Source: Streptomyces sp. B21-083
Lineage (GTDB): Bacteria; Actinomycetota; Actinomycetes; Streptomycetales; Streptomycetaceae
Reading direction: 5' to 3'
DNA: 64,000 bases
Assembly (NCBI RefSeq): GCF_036898825.1
Contig: NZ_JARUND010000002.1
Coordinates: 2,852,001 to 2,916,000 of the forward strand
The notes beneath the pieces were generated by a model, which was not told the origin of the DNA, made no database searches, and was given only the letters and a program-made list of their open reading frames with translations. Of the stretch, positions 46,558 to 57,266 are shown piece by piece (the first letter of the stretch is position 1; the number at the start of each line of letters is the position of its first letter). The translations under genes and the position numbers were made by a program.

Positions 46558-47139
46558 CTACCCACTCACCGCCTCCCAAAGACTCCACACCCCGAGCCCC
46601 AGCATCAGCACCGCCGCGACCTTGGTGATCAGCTCCAGCGGCACCCGCTTCATCAGCGCCCGCCCGCCCACGATCCCGAGCCCCGCCACCGCCCACAGCG
46701 CGAGCACCGCACCGAGGCCGACCGAGAGCGGGTCGTCGTAGCGGGCGGCGAGGTTGGCCGTCATGATCTGCGTGAGATCGCCGAACTCGGCGACGAGGAT
46801 GAGCATGAAGCCGGCCCCGGACACCTTCCAGAAGGACTGGTCCTCGGGCCGCCGCACCTCCTCCTCGTCCCCGCCCTTCTTCAACAGCAGGGCAGCGGCC
46901 CCGCCCAGGAAGAGCACGCCGGTCAGCGCGTGGACGAGTTGCTGCGGCAGGAGCGTGAGGACGCTGCCCGCCGCGACGGCCAGCGCGACATGGACGGCGA
47001 AGGCGGCGGCGACGCCCGCGAAGACGTACGAGGCGCGGTAGCGGGTGCCGAGGACGAGCCCGGCGAGGGCTGTCTTGTCCGGGAGTTCGGCCAGGAAGAC
47101 GACGCCGAAGACGAGCGCCGTGACACTGATGCTGATCAA
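46558..47139 (-). CDS. TMEM165/GDT1-family (UPF0016) manganese exporter
   Basis: 193 residues. Two copies of the metal-binding signature ExGD[KR][TS]: FLAELPDKTALAGLVLGTRY near the start and LVAEFGDLTQIMTANLAARY near residue 115, each in a three-helix half, with an acidic loop (KKGGDEEEVRRPED) between. The family exchanges Mn2+ or Ca2+ for protons; bacterial members are Mn2+ exporters. A yybP-ykoY riboswitch lies upstream, which senses Mn2+, so Mn2+ export is the likely function. Confidence 0.9.
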   Translation of the reverse strand: MISISVTALVFGVVFLAELPDKTALAGLVLGTRYRASYVFAGVAAAFAVHVALAVAAGSVLTLLPQQLVHALTGVLFLGGAAALLLKKGGDEEEVRRPEDQSFWKVSGAGFMLILVAEFGDLTQIMTANLAARYDDPLSVGLGAVLALWAVAGLGIVGGRALMKRVPLELITKVAAVLMLGLGVWSLWEAVSG

Positions 47140-47216
47140 GGTTCCTCAATCGGTCGGGGCTGCCCCACCGAGAGTGTGATGACCTCACGCTTTTCGCGCT
47201 GCGACACCTCGGCACG

Positions 47217-47242
47217 GCAGCACACGTAAGACGGTGTGCTGC
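47217..47242 (-). promoter_or_regulatory. Expression-platform hairpin of the Mn2+ riboswitch
   Basis: GCAGCACAC (47217-47225) and GTGTGCTGC (47234-47242) form a perfect 9-bp stem just downstream of the aptamer. It is a candidate terminator or anti-terminator component. Confidence 0.5.
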
Positions 47243-47244
47243 TC

Positions 47245-47360
47245 TGCCGAAGGTCTCGCTGGCCGACCCGCACGCGTGTGCGGAACCTGCCTCCGGGCGC
47301 CGGCTCAGACGAGCTGAGCAGTATGTCGACGGTCCGGCGAAGAGCTACTCCCCTTCTGCA
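47245..47360 (-). ncRNA. yybP-ykoY (Mn2+) riboswitch
   Basis: Read on the minus strand, the leader has the family hallmarks: AGAAGGGGAGTAGC at its 5' end (about 47359-47345), GTCGACATAC in the middle, and GCGAGACCTTCGGC at the 3' end (about 47257-47244), separated by stems. It lies about 105 bases upstream of the GDT1-type exporter, the known regulon for this class. Confidence 0.85.
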
Positions 47361-47503
47361 CCACCAAGGATAACCGACCTCAGAGGGTTGTTATGTCATG
47401 CGCACGTCACTACCTTCTTACCGATCGCACATCTCACGGCAATCAAGCGACGCAAGCATTCATTCGCTCGCGCCCAACACCCCCATCCCCCGAGGGAGTT
47501 CGC

Positions 47504-48148
47504 ATGCCGAAGTTCTACGCGCGTCGACGACTCAGCATACTCGCCGCGCTCACCGGCCTCATAGCCTCGGTCGGACTTCTCAACGGTCCGACCGCCTCCG
47601 CCGCCCTCCCCACCCCGGTCAGCGCCGCCACCGCCCGCACCTACCTCGCCTCGCTCACCGTCGCGACCGAGAACCGCACCGGCTACAACCGCGACCTGTT
47701 CCCCACCTGGATCACGATCAGCGGCACCTGCAACACGCGTGAGTACATCCTCAAGCGGGACGGCTCGAACGTCGTCACCAACTCCGCCTGCACCGCCACC
47801 AGCGGCAGTTGGTACTCCCCGTACGACGGCGCCACCTGGACCGCCGCCTCCGACCTCGACATCGACCACCTGGTCCCGCTCGCCGAGGCCTGGGACTCGG
47901 GGGCCAGCGCCTGGACCACCGCCCAGCGCCAGGGCTTCGCCAACGACGTCACCCGCCCGCAGCTGATCGCCGTCACGGACAACGTGAACCAGTCCAAGAG
48001 CGACCAGGACCCGGCCGAGTGGATGCCGTCGCTCACGTCGTACCGCTGCACCTACGTCCGCGCCTGGGTCCAGGTGAAGTACTACTACGACCTCTCGGTC
48101 GACTCGGCCGAGAAGAGCGCGCTGACCAGCTACCTCGCCGGCTGCTGA
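47504..48148 (+). CDS. Secreted HNH-type nuclease (DUF1524/GmrSD C-terminal-like)
   Basis: 214 residues. Signal peptide about 1-33 (ending ASA-A). The catalytic segment DLDIDHLVPLAEAWDSGASAW has the D-H-x-V-P-L pattern of HNH endonucleases, followed by FANDVTRPQLIAVTDNVNQSKSDQDPAEWMP with the conserved N-x-x-K-x-D-x-x-P. Two cysteine pairs fit secretion. Likely an extracellular DNase or nuclease toxin-like enzyme for nutrient scavenging. GGGAG lies 6 bases before the ATG. The preceding 110 bases to the divergent riboswitch hold its promoter. Confidence 0.85.
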   Translation: MPKFYARRRLSILAALTGLIASVGLLNGPTASAALPTPVSAATARTYLASLTVATENRTGYNRDLFPTWITISGTCNTREYILKRDGSNVVTNSACTATSGSWYSPYDGATWTAASDLDIDHLVPLAEAWDSGASAWTTAQRQGFANDVTRPQLIAVTDNVNQSKSDQDPAEWMPSLTSYRCTYVRAWVQVKYYYDLSVDSAEKSALTSYLAGC

Positions 48149-48271
48149 CCGGCGACTCCCCCGTCCCCCGCTCGGCCGTCGATCGACGGTGAACCGTCTG
48201 CATCATGCACGGAACCTCCCCGCCCCTCCCCGTCGTCCGTACCGTACGGTGCGACGGAGGAGGGTGATCAC

Positions 48272-49939
<1,668 letters not shown>

Positions 49940-50509
49940 GGCATCCCGTACCGGCGGCGAGCCGCGTCCCCGGTGCGCCGTTCGCGCGGAAGCCGACTGC
50001 ATGAGGAGGCTGACCGTCGGCTTCCGGTTGGCGGTTCGCTGCCAACGCGCCCCACACGCCCGGTAGTTCCCCCATGCCTCCAGGGCCTGTCGCCAAATTC
50101 CCGTCGCCCGCCCGAAGGGACGGGCCTGGCGTCACACTGCGGGCCTGTCATCTGATGAACCGTCAAAGTTGGTCAGGCGCAAGGAGGTTGGCGTTCGAAG
50201 TGCCCACGGAGGGCGTGCGCTCCGGGTGACGTTGGCCGGGGCCCGCCCTGGCGTGGATTCGGTCACACTTTCGGACGCGGATGCGGTGGCGCGGGCCGTG
50301 CACGCATGAGCCCAAGCGCGGCCCCACGTGCGGAAACCGTGAAGACGGAACGACAAACGGAAGCCCATTCGAAGCCAAAGCAGTGGCCAAATGTTGAACT
50401 TGTAACCATTGATCAGGCCCCCCTACGGTGGATTACCCGCTCGGTTCCGCCCCCCCGGATCGATCCGTCCCCCGACGGAACGGTCTCGACCGAAGGAGAC
50501 ATCCCCCAC
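49940..50509. other. 570-base intergenic region with one CTGAYG palindrome
   Basis: No convincing gene. 50090-50125 contains the hairpin-forming CCCGTCGCCCGCCCGAAGGG. CTGATGAACCGTCAA at 50152-50166 is a third member of the CTGAYG-nnn-CGTCAG family. The last 100 bases are AT-richer and include the promoter region of the DoxX gene (AAATGTTGAACTTGTAACC). Open frames here lack coding composition. Confidence 0.5.
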
Positions 50510-50956
50510 ATGTCCGCTCGCCTCAACAACGCTCAGCCCTACGCCATCGGCCTTTTCCGGATCGTGGTCGGCCTGCTCTACGCCTGCCACGGCGCCCGTT
50601 CACTCTTCGGCGTCCTCGGCGGCGGGGAGACGGTCGCGGCCGGCACCTGGCCCGGCTGGTACGCGGCAGTGATCGAGCTGGTCGGCGGCACCCTGGTCCT
50701 GCTCGGCCTCGGTACCCGCGCCGCCTCGTTCATCGCCTCCGGCGCGATGGCGTACGCGTACTTCGACGTGCACCAGCCGAACGCCCTCATGCCGATCCAG
50801 AACCAGGGCGAACTGGCCGCCGCCTTCTGCTGGGCGTTCTTCCTGCTCGTCTTCACCGGCTCCGGCGCCTTCGGCGTGGACCGGTTCCTCGCGAAGCGCT
50901 CGTCGGGCGCGTCGAAGGCGCCGGAGTCACGCGAGAAGACCCCGGTAGCGGTCTGA
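50510..50956 (+). CDS. DoxX-family membrane protein
   Basis: 148 residues with four hydrophobic segments and the DoxX pattern ALGLFRIVVGLLYACHGARSLFG-like start, WPGWYAAVIELVGGTLVLLGLGTRAAS and the AYFDVHQPNALMPIQNQGELAAAFCWAFFLLVF segment. DoxX proteins act in redox or sulfur metabolism and in membrane-associated oxidoreductase complexes in mycobacteria. AAGGAG precedes the ATG by 11 bases. Confidence 0.85.
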   Translation: MSARLNNAQPYAIGLFRIVVGLLYACHGARSLFGVLGGGETVAAGTWPGWYAAVIELVGGTLVLLGLGTRAASFIASGAMAYAYFDVHQPNALMPIQNQGELAAAFCWAFFLLVFTGSGAFGVDRFLAKRSSGASKAPESREKTPVAV

Positions 50957-50970
50957 TCCGTCGCCACCGG

Positions 50971-51007
50971 CCGGTGCCCGCCCCCGCATCCCGGGGGCGG
51001 GCACCGG
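50971..51007 (+). terminator. Strong hairpin after DoxX gene
   Basis: CCGGTGCCCGCCCCC (50971-50985) pairs with GGGGGCGGGCACCGG (50993-51007), a 15-bp perfect stem 15 bases after the stop. Confidence 0.85.
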
Positions 51008-51184
51008 CGCGCTCCAGGATGAACCGCGCGTCAGAGTGAACATCGTGTGCCGAACACATGAGCCCCCCGTGGATCTCCTGTCAGACCCCCCGCGTACGCT
51101 GTATGGCTGTCACACGCCGCCCGCCGCTCCCCCGCGAGGTAGCGGCACAGATCGGGCCGACGGGGGAGTTTCGGGGAGTCTGCG

Positions 51185-51811
51185 GTGCTTGAGAGTGTGG
51201 GGTCACTGACCGGGACCCCTTGGATCTACGCCCTGGTGGCCGTGTCCGTCCTGTTCGACGTCCTGCTGCCGGTACTGCCGAGCGGCGTCCTGGTCATCAC
51301 GGCCGCCACGGCGGCCGCCGCCGGTTCGGGCGCGGCCACCGGGCAGGTGCCGCAGGAGGTCCCCGACATCCTCGCGCTCACCCTGTGCGCGGCCACGGCG
51401 TCGGTCCTCGGCGACCTGGTGGCGTACCGCCTCGCCTGGCACGGCGGGGCCCGACTGGACCGCGCGATCGCCCGCTCCCGCCGCCTGACCAGCGCGCAGG
51501 AACGTCTCGGCCAGGCCCTCGCGCACAGCGGCGGCATCCTCGTCGTCGTCGCCCGCTTCGCCCCGGCCGGCCGCTCGGTGGTCTCCCTCGGCGCGGGCGC
51601 CGCCCACCGCCGGGTCGGCGAGTTCCTCCCCTGGTCCATCGTGGCCGGCCTGGCCTGGGCCGTGTACAGCGTCGCCCTCGGCTACTTCGGCGGCCAGTGG
51701 CTCGGCGCGACATGGCTGGCCACAGGCGTCTCCGTAGCAGCCCTCTTCGCAGCAGGCGCAGGCGCGGCATTCCTGATGCGCCGCCCCCGAGTAACGGGCG
51801 CACACGGGTAG
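51185..51811 (+). CDS. DedA/VTT-domain membrane protein
   Basis: 208 residues. DedA features: an N-terminal helix region with VLFDVLLPVLPSGVLVI, then ASVLGDLVAYRLAWHGGARLDRAI and the VVVARFAPAGRSVVSLGAGAAHRRVGEF loop with the conserved R-F-x-P-x-x-R motif, and two further helices. DedA proteins move or flip lipid carriers such as undecaprenyl phosphate or phosphatidylethanolamine. GGGGAG precedes GTG 51185 by 7 bases. Confidence 0.85.
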   Translation: MLESVGSLTGTPWIYALVAVSVLFDVLLPVLPSGVLVITAATAAAAGSGAATGQVPQEVPDILALTLCAATASVLGDLVAYRLAWHGGARLDRAIARSRRLTSAQERLGQALAHSGGILVVVARFAPAGRSVVSLGAGAAHRRVGEFLPWSIVAGLAWAVYSVALGYFGGQWLGATWLATGVSVAALFAAGAGAAFLMRRPRVTGAHG

Positions 51812-51872
51812 TCGGCGGCACGAGCAAGGGCGCCCATTCAACGGGCGCCGAGGAGAGCGCCCCCCAATAGGG

Positions 51873-52190
51873 GCGCGAGGAACCGCGCGACAAGCCACAA
51901 CACACCCGCACCGCCATACACACCGAACCCCCACCCCCTCAGACGCGCACCCGAGCCGCCTCCCCATACACCACCCCGGGCAACCGGCGCACCCTCCAGG
52001 AGCGCGAGGAACCGCACGACAAGCCACAACGCACCCGCACCGCCATACACACCGAACCCCCACCCCCTCAGACGCGCACCCGAGCCGCCTCCCCATACAC
52101 CACCCCGGGCAACCGGCGCACCCTCAGGGGCGCGAGGAACTGCGCGACAAGCCACAACACACCCGCACCCGCGACGCACACCGAACCCCC
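51873..52190. repeat. 128-129 bp tandem repeat, 2.4 copies, seeded by a palindromic repeat
   Basis: Units begin with GCGCGAGGAACCGC at 51873, 52002 and 52130 (periods 129 and 128) and contain CGACAAGCCACAAC and CACACCGAACCCCCACCCCC. Copies 1 and 2 are nearly identical; copy 3 stops after about 60 bases. The unit start matches, in reverse, the repeat found in ecfT. The region 51812-52415 has no gene. Confidence 0.85.
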
Positions 52191-52355
52191 CACCCCCCAA
52201 GGCGCCCCCGCAAAACACCCTCCGCACACCCCAACCCGCTCAATCCCGCCCCGTAATCCCCCCGTTGGGAAACCAACCTCTGCCACACCCGTTGACTTCA
52301 ACCTCCCACCGCTCTACTTTCAGCGCGCCCCCTCGTTCGGTTCGCCGATCGCAGT

Positions 52356-52367
52356 TCGACATATCGA
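52356..52367. promoter_or_regulatory. Candidate operator for the GH27 gene (TCGACATATCGA)
   Basis: A 12-bp near-perfect palindrome in an AT-rich pocket, 48 bases before the alpha-galactosidase start. Similar sites precede sugar-hydrolase genes regulated by LacI or ROK repressors. Confidence 0.35.
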
Positions 52368-52415
52368 CCAAAGAACTCCGGGAATCGCAACGTCGCGCCC
52401 CCGGCAAGGAGCCGC

Positions 52416-54407
52416 ATGTATCCCCCGCCGCGCTCGTCCCTCCTCGGCCGCACCGCCATCCGCACCCTCGCTCTCGCGACCGCGGCGACCGCCGCCCTCC
52501 TCTTCGCCCAGCCGCAGGCGGGAGAAGCCAAAGCGACCCCCCTCGACAACACCGCCCCGGTCGCCGCCTCCAGCCGCCAGATACCGGTCCCCGCCGCCCC
52601 CATGGGCTGGGCCTCCTGGAACAGCTTCGCCGCGAAGATCGACTACAGCGTGATCAAGGGCCAGGTCGACGCGTTCGTCGCGTCCGGGCTGCCCGCGGCC
52701 GGGTACAAGTACGTCAACATCGACGAGGGCTGGTGGCAGGGCACCCGGGACAGCGCCGGGAACATCACGACCGACGCGTCCGAGTGGCCCGGCGGCATGA
52801 AGGCCATCGCCGACTACATCCACAGCAAGGGCCTGAAGGCCGGCATCTACACCGACGCGGGCAAGGACGGCTGCGGTTACTACTACCCGACCGGCCGCCC
52901 CGCCGCCCCCGGCTCCGGCAGCGAGGGCCACTACGACCAGGACATGCTCCAGTTCTCCCAGTGGGGCTTCGACTTCGTGAAGGTCGACTGGTGCGGCGGT
53001 GACGCCGAGGGCCTCGACCCGGCGACCACCTACCAGTCGATCAGCGACGCGATCACCAAGGCCACCGCCACCACCGGCCGCCCGATGACCCTGTCGCTGT
53101 GCAACTGGGGCCGGCAGAACCCGTGGAACTGGGCGCCTGGCCAGGGCGCGATGTGGCGGACCAACGACGACATCATCATCTACGGCAACAAGCCGTCCAT
53201 GAGCAACCTGTTGACCAACTACGACAGGAACGTCCACCCCACCGCCCAGCACACCGGCTACTACAACGACCCGGACATGCTGATGGTCGGCATGGACGGC
53301 TTCACCGCCGCCCAGAACCGCACGCACATGGACCTGTGGGCCATCTCCGGCGCGCCGCTCCTGGCCGGCAACAACCTGGCCACCATGACCGCCGAGACCG
53401 CGAACATCCTCAAGAACCCCGAGATCGTCGCCGTCGACCAGGACGCCCGCGGCCTGCAGGGCGTCAAGGTCGCCGAGGACACCACCGGACTCCAGGTCTA
53501 CGGCAAGGTCCTGGCCGGCACCGGCAACCGTGCCGTCGTTCTCCTCAACCGCACCTCCTCCGCCCAGAACATGACCGTCCGCTGGTCCGACCTCGGCCTG
53601 ACCAACGCCGGCGCGACCGTCCGTGACCCGTGGGCCCGGGCCAACATCGGCTCGTACGGCACGAGTTACACGGTCAGCGTCCCGGCCGGCGGCTCGGTCA
53701 TGCGGACGGTCACCGGCGCCACGGAGGCGGCGAGCAGCGCGTACGAGCCCGACTCGTCCGCCCGTTACACCGCCGTGAGCGCGGCGAACACCGGTGTCGC
53801 GGTCGCTGACCTCACGTACACGAACAACACGAGCACCGCCCGTACGGCGACTCTCAAGGTCAACGGGCAGACGGCCACCACGGTGTCCTTCCCGCCGACC
53901 GGCTCGACCCCGGGCACGATCTCCGTCCAGGTCGCCCTGTCCAAGGGTGCCGCCAACACGCTCGCCGTCACCAACGGCCCGACCCTGGGCACGCTGACCG
54001 TCCGGCCGGTTCCCGGTACGAACGGCAACCTGGTCGTCGGCAAGCAGTCCGGGCGCTGCCTGGACCTCTTCAACAACACGATCACCAACGGCACCCAGGC
54101 TGAGCTGTGGGACTGCAACGGCGGCTCCAACCAGGCGTGGACGTACACCTCCCGCAAGGAACTCGTGGTGTACGGCAACAAGTGCCTGGACGCCTACGAC
54201 AGCGGCACGGCCAACGGTACGAAGGTCGTCATCTGGGACTGCCACGGCGGCAACAACCAGAAGTGGAACGTCAACACCGACGGCACGATCACCAACGTCA
54301 ACGCGGGCCTCTGCCTCGACGCGTACGGCGCGGCCACGGCCAACGGCACCCAGACGGTGCTGTGGGCCTGTGGCACGGGCGACAACCAGAAGTGGACGGT
54401 CAGCTAG
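52416..54407 (+). CDS. Secreted GH27 alpha-galactosidase with ricin-type domain
   Basis: 663 residues. Signal peptide about 1-39. The GH27 barrel (about 60-340) has MGWASWNSF, NIDEGWW, the nucleophile D191 in KVDWCGG and the acid/base D287 in YYNDPDML. A beta-sandwich follows (about 345-430), then a carbohydrate-binding-like module (YEPDSSARYTAVSAANTGVAVADLTY, about 440-530), and a C-terminal ricin B trefoil (about 540-663) with three QxW motifs (NQAWTYTS, NQKWNVN, NQKWTVS). It releases terminal alpha-galactose from plant galactomannans or oligosaccharides, anchored to substrate by the binding modules. ATG follows AAGGAG. Confidence 0.92.
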   Translation: MYPPPRSSLLGRTAIRTLALATAATAALLFAQPQAGEAKATPLDNTAPVAASSRQIPVPAAPMGWASWNSFAAKIDYSVIKGQVDAFVASGLPAAGYKYVNIDEGWWQGTRDSAGNITTDASEWPGGMKAIADYIHSKGLKAGIYTDAGKDGCGYYYPTGRPAAPGSGSEGHYDQDMLQFSQWGFDFVKVDWCGGDAEGLDPATTYQSISDAITKATATTGRPMTLSLCNWGRQNPWNWAPGQGAMWRTNDDIIIYGNKPSMSNLLTNYDRNVHPTAQHTGYYNDPDMLMVGMDGFTAAQNRTHMDLWAISGAPLLAGNNLATMTAETANILKNPEIVAVDQDARGLQGVKVAEDTTGLQVYGKVLAGTGNRAVVLLNRTSSAQNMTVRWSDLGLTNAGATVRDPWARANIGSYGTSYTVSVPAGGSVMRTVTGATEAASSAYEPDSSARYTAVSAANTGVAVADLTYTNNTSTARTATLKVNGQTATTVSFPPTGSTPGTISVQVALSKGAANTLAVTNGPTLGTLTVRPVPGTNGNLVVGKQSGRCLDLFNNTITNGTQAELWDCNGGSNQAWTYTSRKELVVYGNKCLDAYDSGTANGTKVVIWDCHGGNNQKWNVNTDGTITNVNAGLCLDAYGAATANGTQTVLWACGTGDNQKWTVS

Positions 54408-54483
54408 CGGCGTAGCGGCTCAGGGCCCCGGCCGCTCGGCGGCCCGGTGCCCGAGCCGATGATTTCGCGGCCCGGTGCGTGTC

Positions 54484-54726
54484 CTAGGACGCGTGCCGGG
54501 CTGCCGTCGTACCACCTCCGCCTCGCACCTCGATGCCGGCGAGCAGTTCGGCCGTGGCCGCCGCGATGACGTCGACGGCGTGTTCGAAAACCTCGCGGTT
54601 GTGGGCGGCCGGCGCCCGGAAGCCGGAGACCTTGCGGACGTACTGGAGGGCGGCGGCCCGCATCTCCTCCTCAGTGGCCTCTTCGGGGAGTACGGGTGGA
54701 CGAAGGGTCTTGATGCTGCGGCACAT
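54484..54726 (-). CDS. DUF2277 family protein
   Basis: 80 residues. MCRSIKTLRPP at the start and ALQYVRKVSGFRAPAAHNREVFEHAVDVIAAATAELLAG match the actinobacterial DUF2277 family, small helical proteins of unknown function. Cysteine at residue 2 is conserved in relatives I recall. Confidence 0.85.
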   Translation of the reverse strand: MCRSIKTLRPPVLPEEATEEEMRAAALQYVRKVSGFRAPAAHNREVFEHAVDVIAAATAELLAGIEVRGGGGTTAARHAS

Positions 54727-54865
54727 GCCTCCAGTCTCGCGCGTACGGGGCGATCCGCGCCGCCCGCCTGCTGAAAGGGGAGTGCCGTACGGCCGTACCG
54801 GCTGCGATCATGCTCCACGAAGCGGCTACCTCTCAGGAGCCGACCGAGGAGAGGTTCGATCAGCC

Positions 54866-55822
54866 ATGCCTACGAACACACCTGCACCCGTACACGTACA
54901 CGCAGCCCAGGACACGCTCACCTTTGCCGTCCTCGGTCCCGGCGGCGTCGGCGGACTGCTCGCCGCCCTGCTCTCCCGCGCCGGTCACCGTGTGCTCTGC
55001 CTGGCCGGGGACGACACCGCGCGCACGCTCCGCGAAGGCGGAATCCGTGTCCGTAGCGGAAAGTTCGGTGAGTTCACGGCGACGGTGGACGCGGCGACCG
55101 AGTTGCCGGAGGCGTCCGGCCCTCTCGGCGGGGTCGACGCCGTCCTCGTCGCCGTCAAGCACACGAACCTCGACGCGGCCCTGGCACGCGTCCCGGCGAA
55201 GGCGCTGGGTGACGCCCTGGTCGTGCCGTTCCTGAACGGCGTCGAACACCCGGCCGCGCTGCGGGCCCGCTACGGCGCCGACCGCGTCGCCCCGGCCGTG
55301 ATCCGCGTCGAGTCGACCCGTACGGCACCCGGCGTGATCGAACACACGAGCCCGTTCGTGGAGATCGACCTGGCCGGTGACCCGGTGCCGCGTGAGCGCC
55401 TCGACGCGCTGTCCGCCGCCTTCACGGCCGCCGGACCGGTCACCCGTGTCCTGCCCGACGAGGCGGCGGCGCTGTGGGCGAAGATGTCGTTCCTCGCCCC
55501 CTTCGCCCTGCTGACCACCCTGCACGGGCTCCCGCTGGGCGAGGTCCGCACCCGCCACCGCGACGAACTGACCGCCCTGGTCGAGGAGACGGCGGCGGTG
55601 AGCCTGGCCTGCGGCGGCCCGTCGGACCCCGCCCAGGCCCTGGCCCGTTACGACACCTTCCCCCCGGCCACCAGGTCGTCGATGCAGCGCGACGCCGAGG
55701 CGGGCCGCCCACTGGAGCTGGACGCCATCGGCGGAGCCCTGCTGCGCGCCGCCGAACGGCACGGGGTGGACGTACCGGTGGCGGCTCGGGTGGTCCGGGA
55801 GTTGGCGGCCGGGTCCCGCTGA
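54866..55822 (+). CDS. Ketopantoate reductase-like (ApbA/PanE) oxidoreductase
   Basis: 318 residues. The NADP-binding start VLGPGGVGGLLAALLSRAGHRV, VLVAVKHTNLDAAL, the LNGVEHPAAL loop and the C-terminal helical domain (LWAKMSFLAPFALLTTL, RSSMQRDAEAGRPLELDAIGGALL) define the 2-dehydropantoate 2-reductase family. It could act in pantothenate synthesis or on a related 2-ketoacid; no pan gene neighbours are present. ATG at 54866 follows GAGGAGAGG. Confidence 0.88.
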   Translation: MPTNTPAPVHVHAAQDTLTFAVLGPGGVGGLLAALLSRAGHRVLCLAGDDTARTLREGGIRVRSGKFGEFTATVDAATELPEASGPLGGVDAVLVAVKHTNLDAALARVPAKALGDALVVPFLNGVEHPAALRARYGADRVAPAVIRVESTRTAPGVIEHTSPFVEIDLAGDPVPRERLDALSAAFTAAGPVTRVLPDEAAALWAKMSFLAPFALLTTLHGLPLGEVRTRHRDELTALVEETAAVSLACGGPSDPAQALARYDTFPPATRSSMQRDAEAGRPLELDAIGGALLRAAERHGVDVPVAARVVRELAAGSR

Positions 55823-55870
55823 CCTGCCGCGCCCCGGGCTGAGCCACTCGTTCGTGTGAATTGACGTCCT

Positions 55871-55890
55871 CCCCCTCTTAAAAGAGGGGG
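55871..55890 (-). ncRNA. Right-end/omega-RNA hairpin of the TnpB element
   Basis: CCCCCTCTT-aa-AAGAGGGGG is a perfect 9-bp hairpin at the 3' end of tnpB, overlapping its last codons; a second stem AACCC/GGGTT lies at 55897-55916. In IS200/IS605 elements the guide (omega) RNA scaffold comes from this region, reading into flanking DNA toward lower coordinates. Confidence 0.5.
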
Positions 55891-57210
55891 ATTCCAACCC
55901 ATTCAGGCTGGGGTTCACGGACGCTCGACCGCTGTTGGGGCGGTGTCGTCCCTCCGGCACGGGTTACCCGCCTGGGGCGGGTTTCCCTTCGTCCTGCCGC
56001 GACGTTGCCTGCTGCGTTGGTGTCTGCGTTGCAGGTGAAGCCGCAGGAGGAGCACTGGAACTCGGCTTGGCTCTTGCGCGAGTTCTTGTCGATCCATCCG
56101 CAGGCGCTGCATCGCAGGCTGGTGTAGGGGGCGGGTACGTCTTCGACCCGGCCGGGGGCCTTGTCGCCGGTACGCCGGCGCAGGAGGCCCCAGCCCTGGG
56201 CGAGGATGCCCCGGTTGAGGCCGGCTTTGGCGGCGCGGCCGTTTCTGAGGTACTGGCCGCTCTGGTCGGGGTCGGGCTTCGGTTTCACCGAGGCCGTCAT
56301 GTTCTTGATGTCGAGCTTCTCGAACCGCACCAGGTCGCAGGTGCGAGCGAGCATCGTCGATGTCTTCTCGCACCAGTCCTTGCGCCGGTCGGCTTCGCGT
56401 GCCTTGAGGCGGGCGACGTTGGCGTAGGCGGTGGCCTTCCGAATGCTGCCCTTGGGGGCGCGGGCGGCGCGGCGCTGGTGCTTGCGGACCTGCGCGCGTT
56501 CCTTGACGGTGAGCTGGGGGCAGTTCAGGGTACGGCCGTCGGAGAGGGCGGCGGTGATGGTCACACCGCGGTCGATACCGATGATCTCGCCCGTGCCGGG
56601 TGCGGTGACCGGGGCGGGGACGGTCGCGAACGCGATGTGCCACTGCCCGTTCTTGAAGGTGACGCGGAACGTCTTCGCCTGCGGCAGTTCGGGGCGGGTG
56701 AGGCGGAAGCGCACCCAAACCGCAGCCCGGGACCTTGACCTGCGCCCACTTCTTGTTGAGCTTGTGGACGGCGACGGAACGAGCGAGGACCTGCCTGCCG
56801 GTCTTCGCGTTCAGCCTCGGGCTGCCGTCCGGCTCGTACTCGGGGACGCGGCCGTCTCCGATGACACGGAATCCGTTGTGCACGAACTTCTTGCGCCAGG
56901 TCGGCTCACCGAACCCGGACGTGAACCGCGCCTGCTTGGCCTTCGCGAAGTCCTTCAGGGCCTGGACCTGCACGGTCTGGTTGCCCGCGCGCAGCCATTC
57001 GCTGGCGGCGCGGGCCTCGGTGAGCTGACGGCACTGTTCGGCGAACGACGGGGCGCCCACCCGGCTGCCGTCGGGCCGGTGACCGGCGTTGTCGCGCCGC
57101 CAGTGGCCGTGCTGCTCAACGGCGAGGTTCCACACGTACCGGGCGTGCGCGCAGTGCAGCAACATGTGCTGCTCCTGCACGGGCGTCGGGTACATCCGGA
57201 AACGGCTCAT
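55878..57210 (-). pseudogene. tnpB: TnpB RNA-guided nuclease with one frameshift
   Basis: The reading from ATG 57210 gives the N-terminal helix-turn-helix and domain (SRFRMYPTPVQEQHMLLHCAHARYVWNLAVEQH) up to AQVKVPGCG near 56722. The rest continues in another frame: RFRLTRPELPQAKTF, then the RuvC site GIDRGVTITAALSDG (first Asp), VRFEKLDIKNMT (Glu), and the zinc finger CSACGWID ... CSSCGFTCNADTNAAGN with the last Asp. All three catalytic acids and both CxxC pairs are intact. Removing one T in GGTTTGGGTG at about 56720 restores G-W-V-R-F-R, so a single base separates it from a full enzyme. ATG 57210 has TATTTT 6 bases upstream, so it looks leaderless. Confidence 0.85.
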
Positions 57211-57266
57211 GGTCCCAAAATAGCACCACTCCAGGACCGTTCTAGGACCGATGCCAAAATGGTCCT

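Larger units (their letters stand above)
55862..57210 (-). mobile_element. IS200/IS605-type element carrying tnpB without tnpA
   Basis: The element consists of a tnpB gene and its right-end hairpin. No TnpA (Y1 transposase) frame is present, so it is not self-mobile. The left end near 57210-57240 and right end near 55862 are approximate; direct repeats are not expected for this family. Confidence 0.6.
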
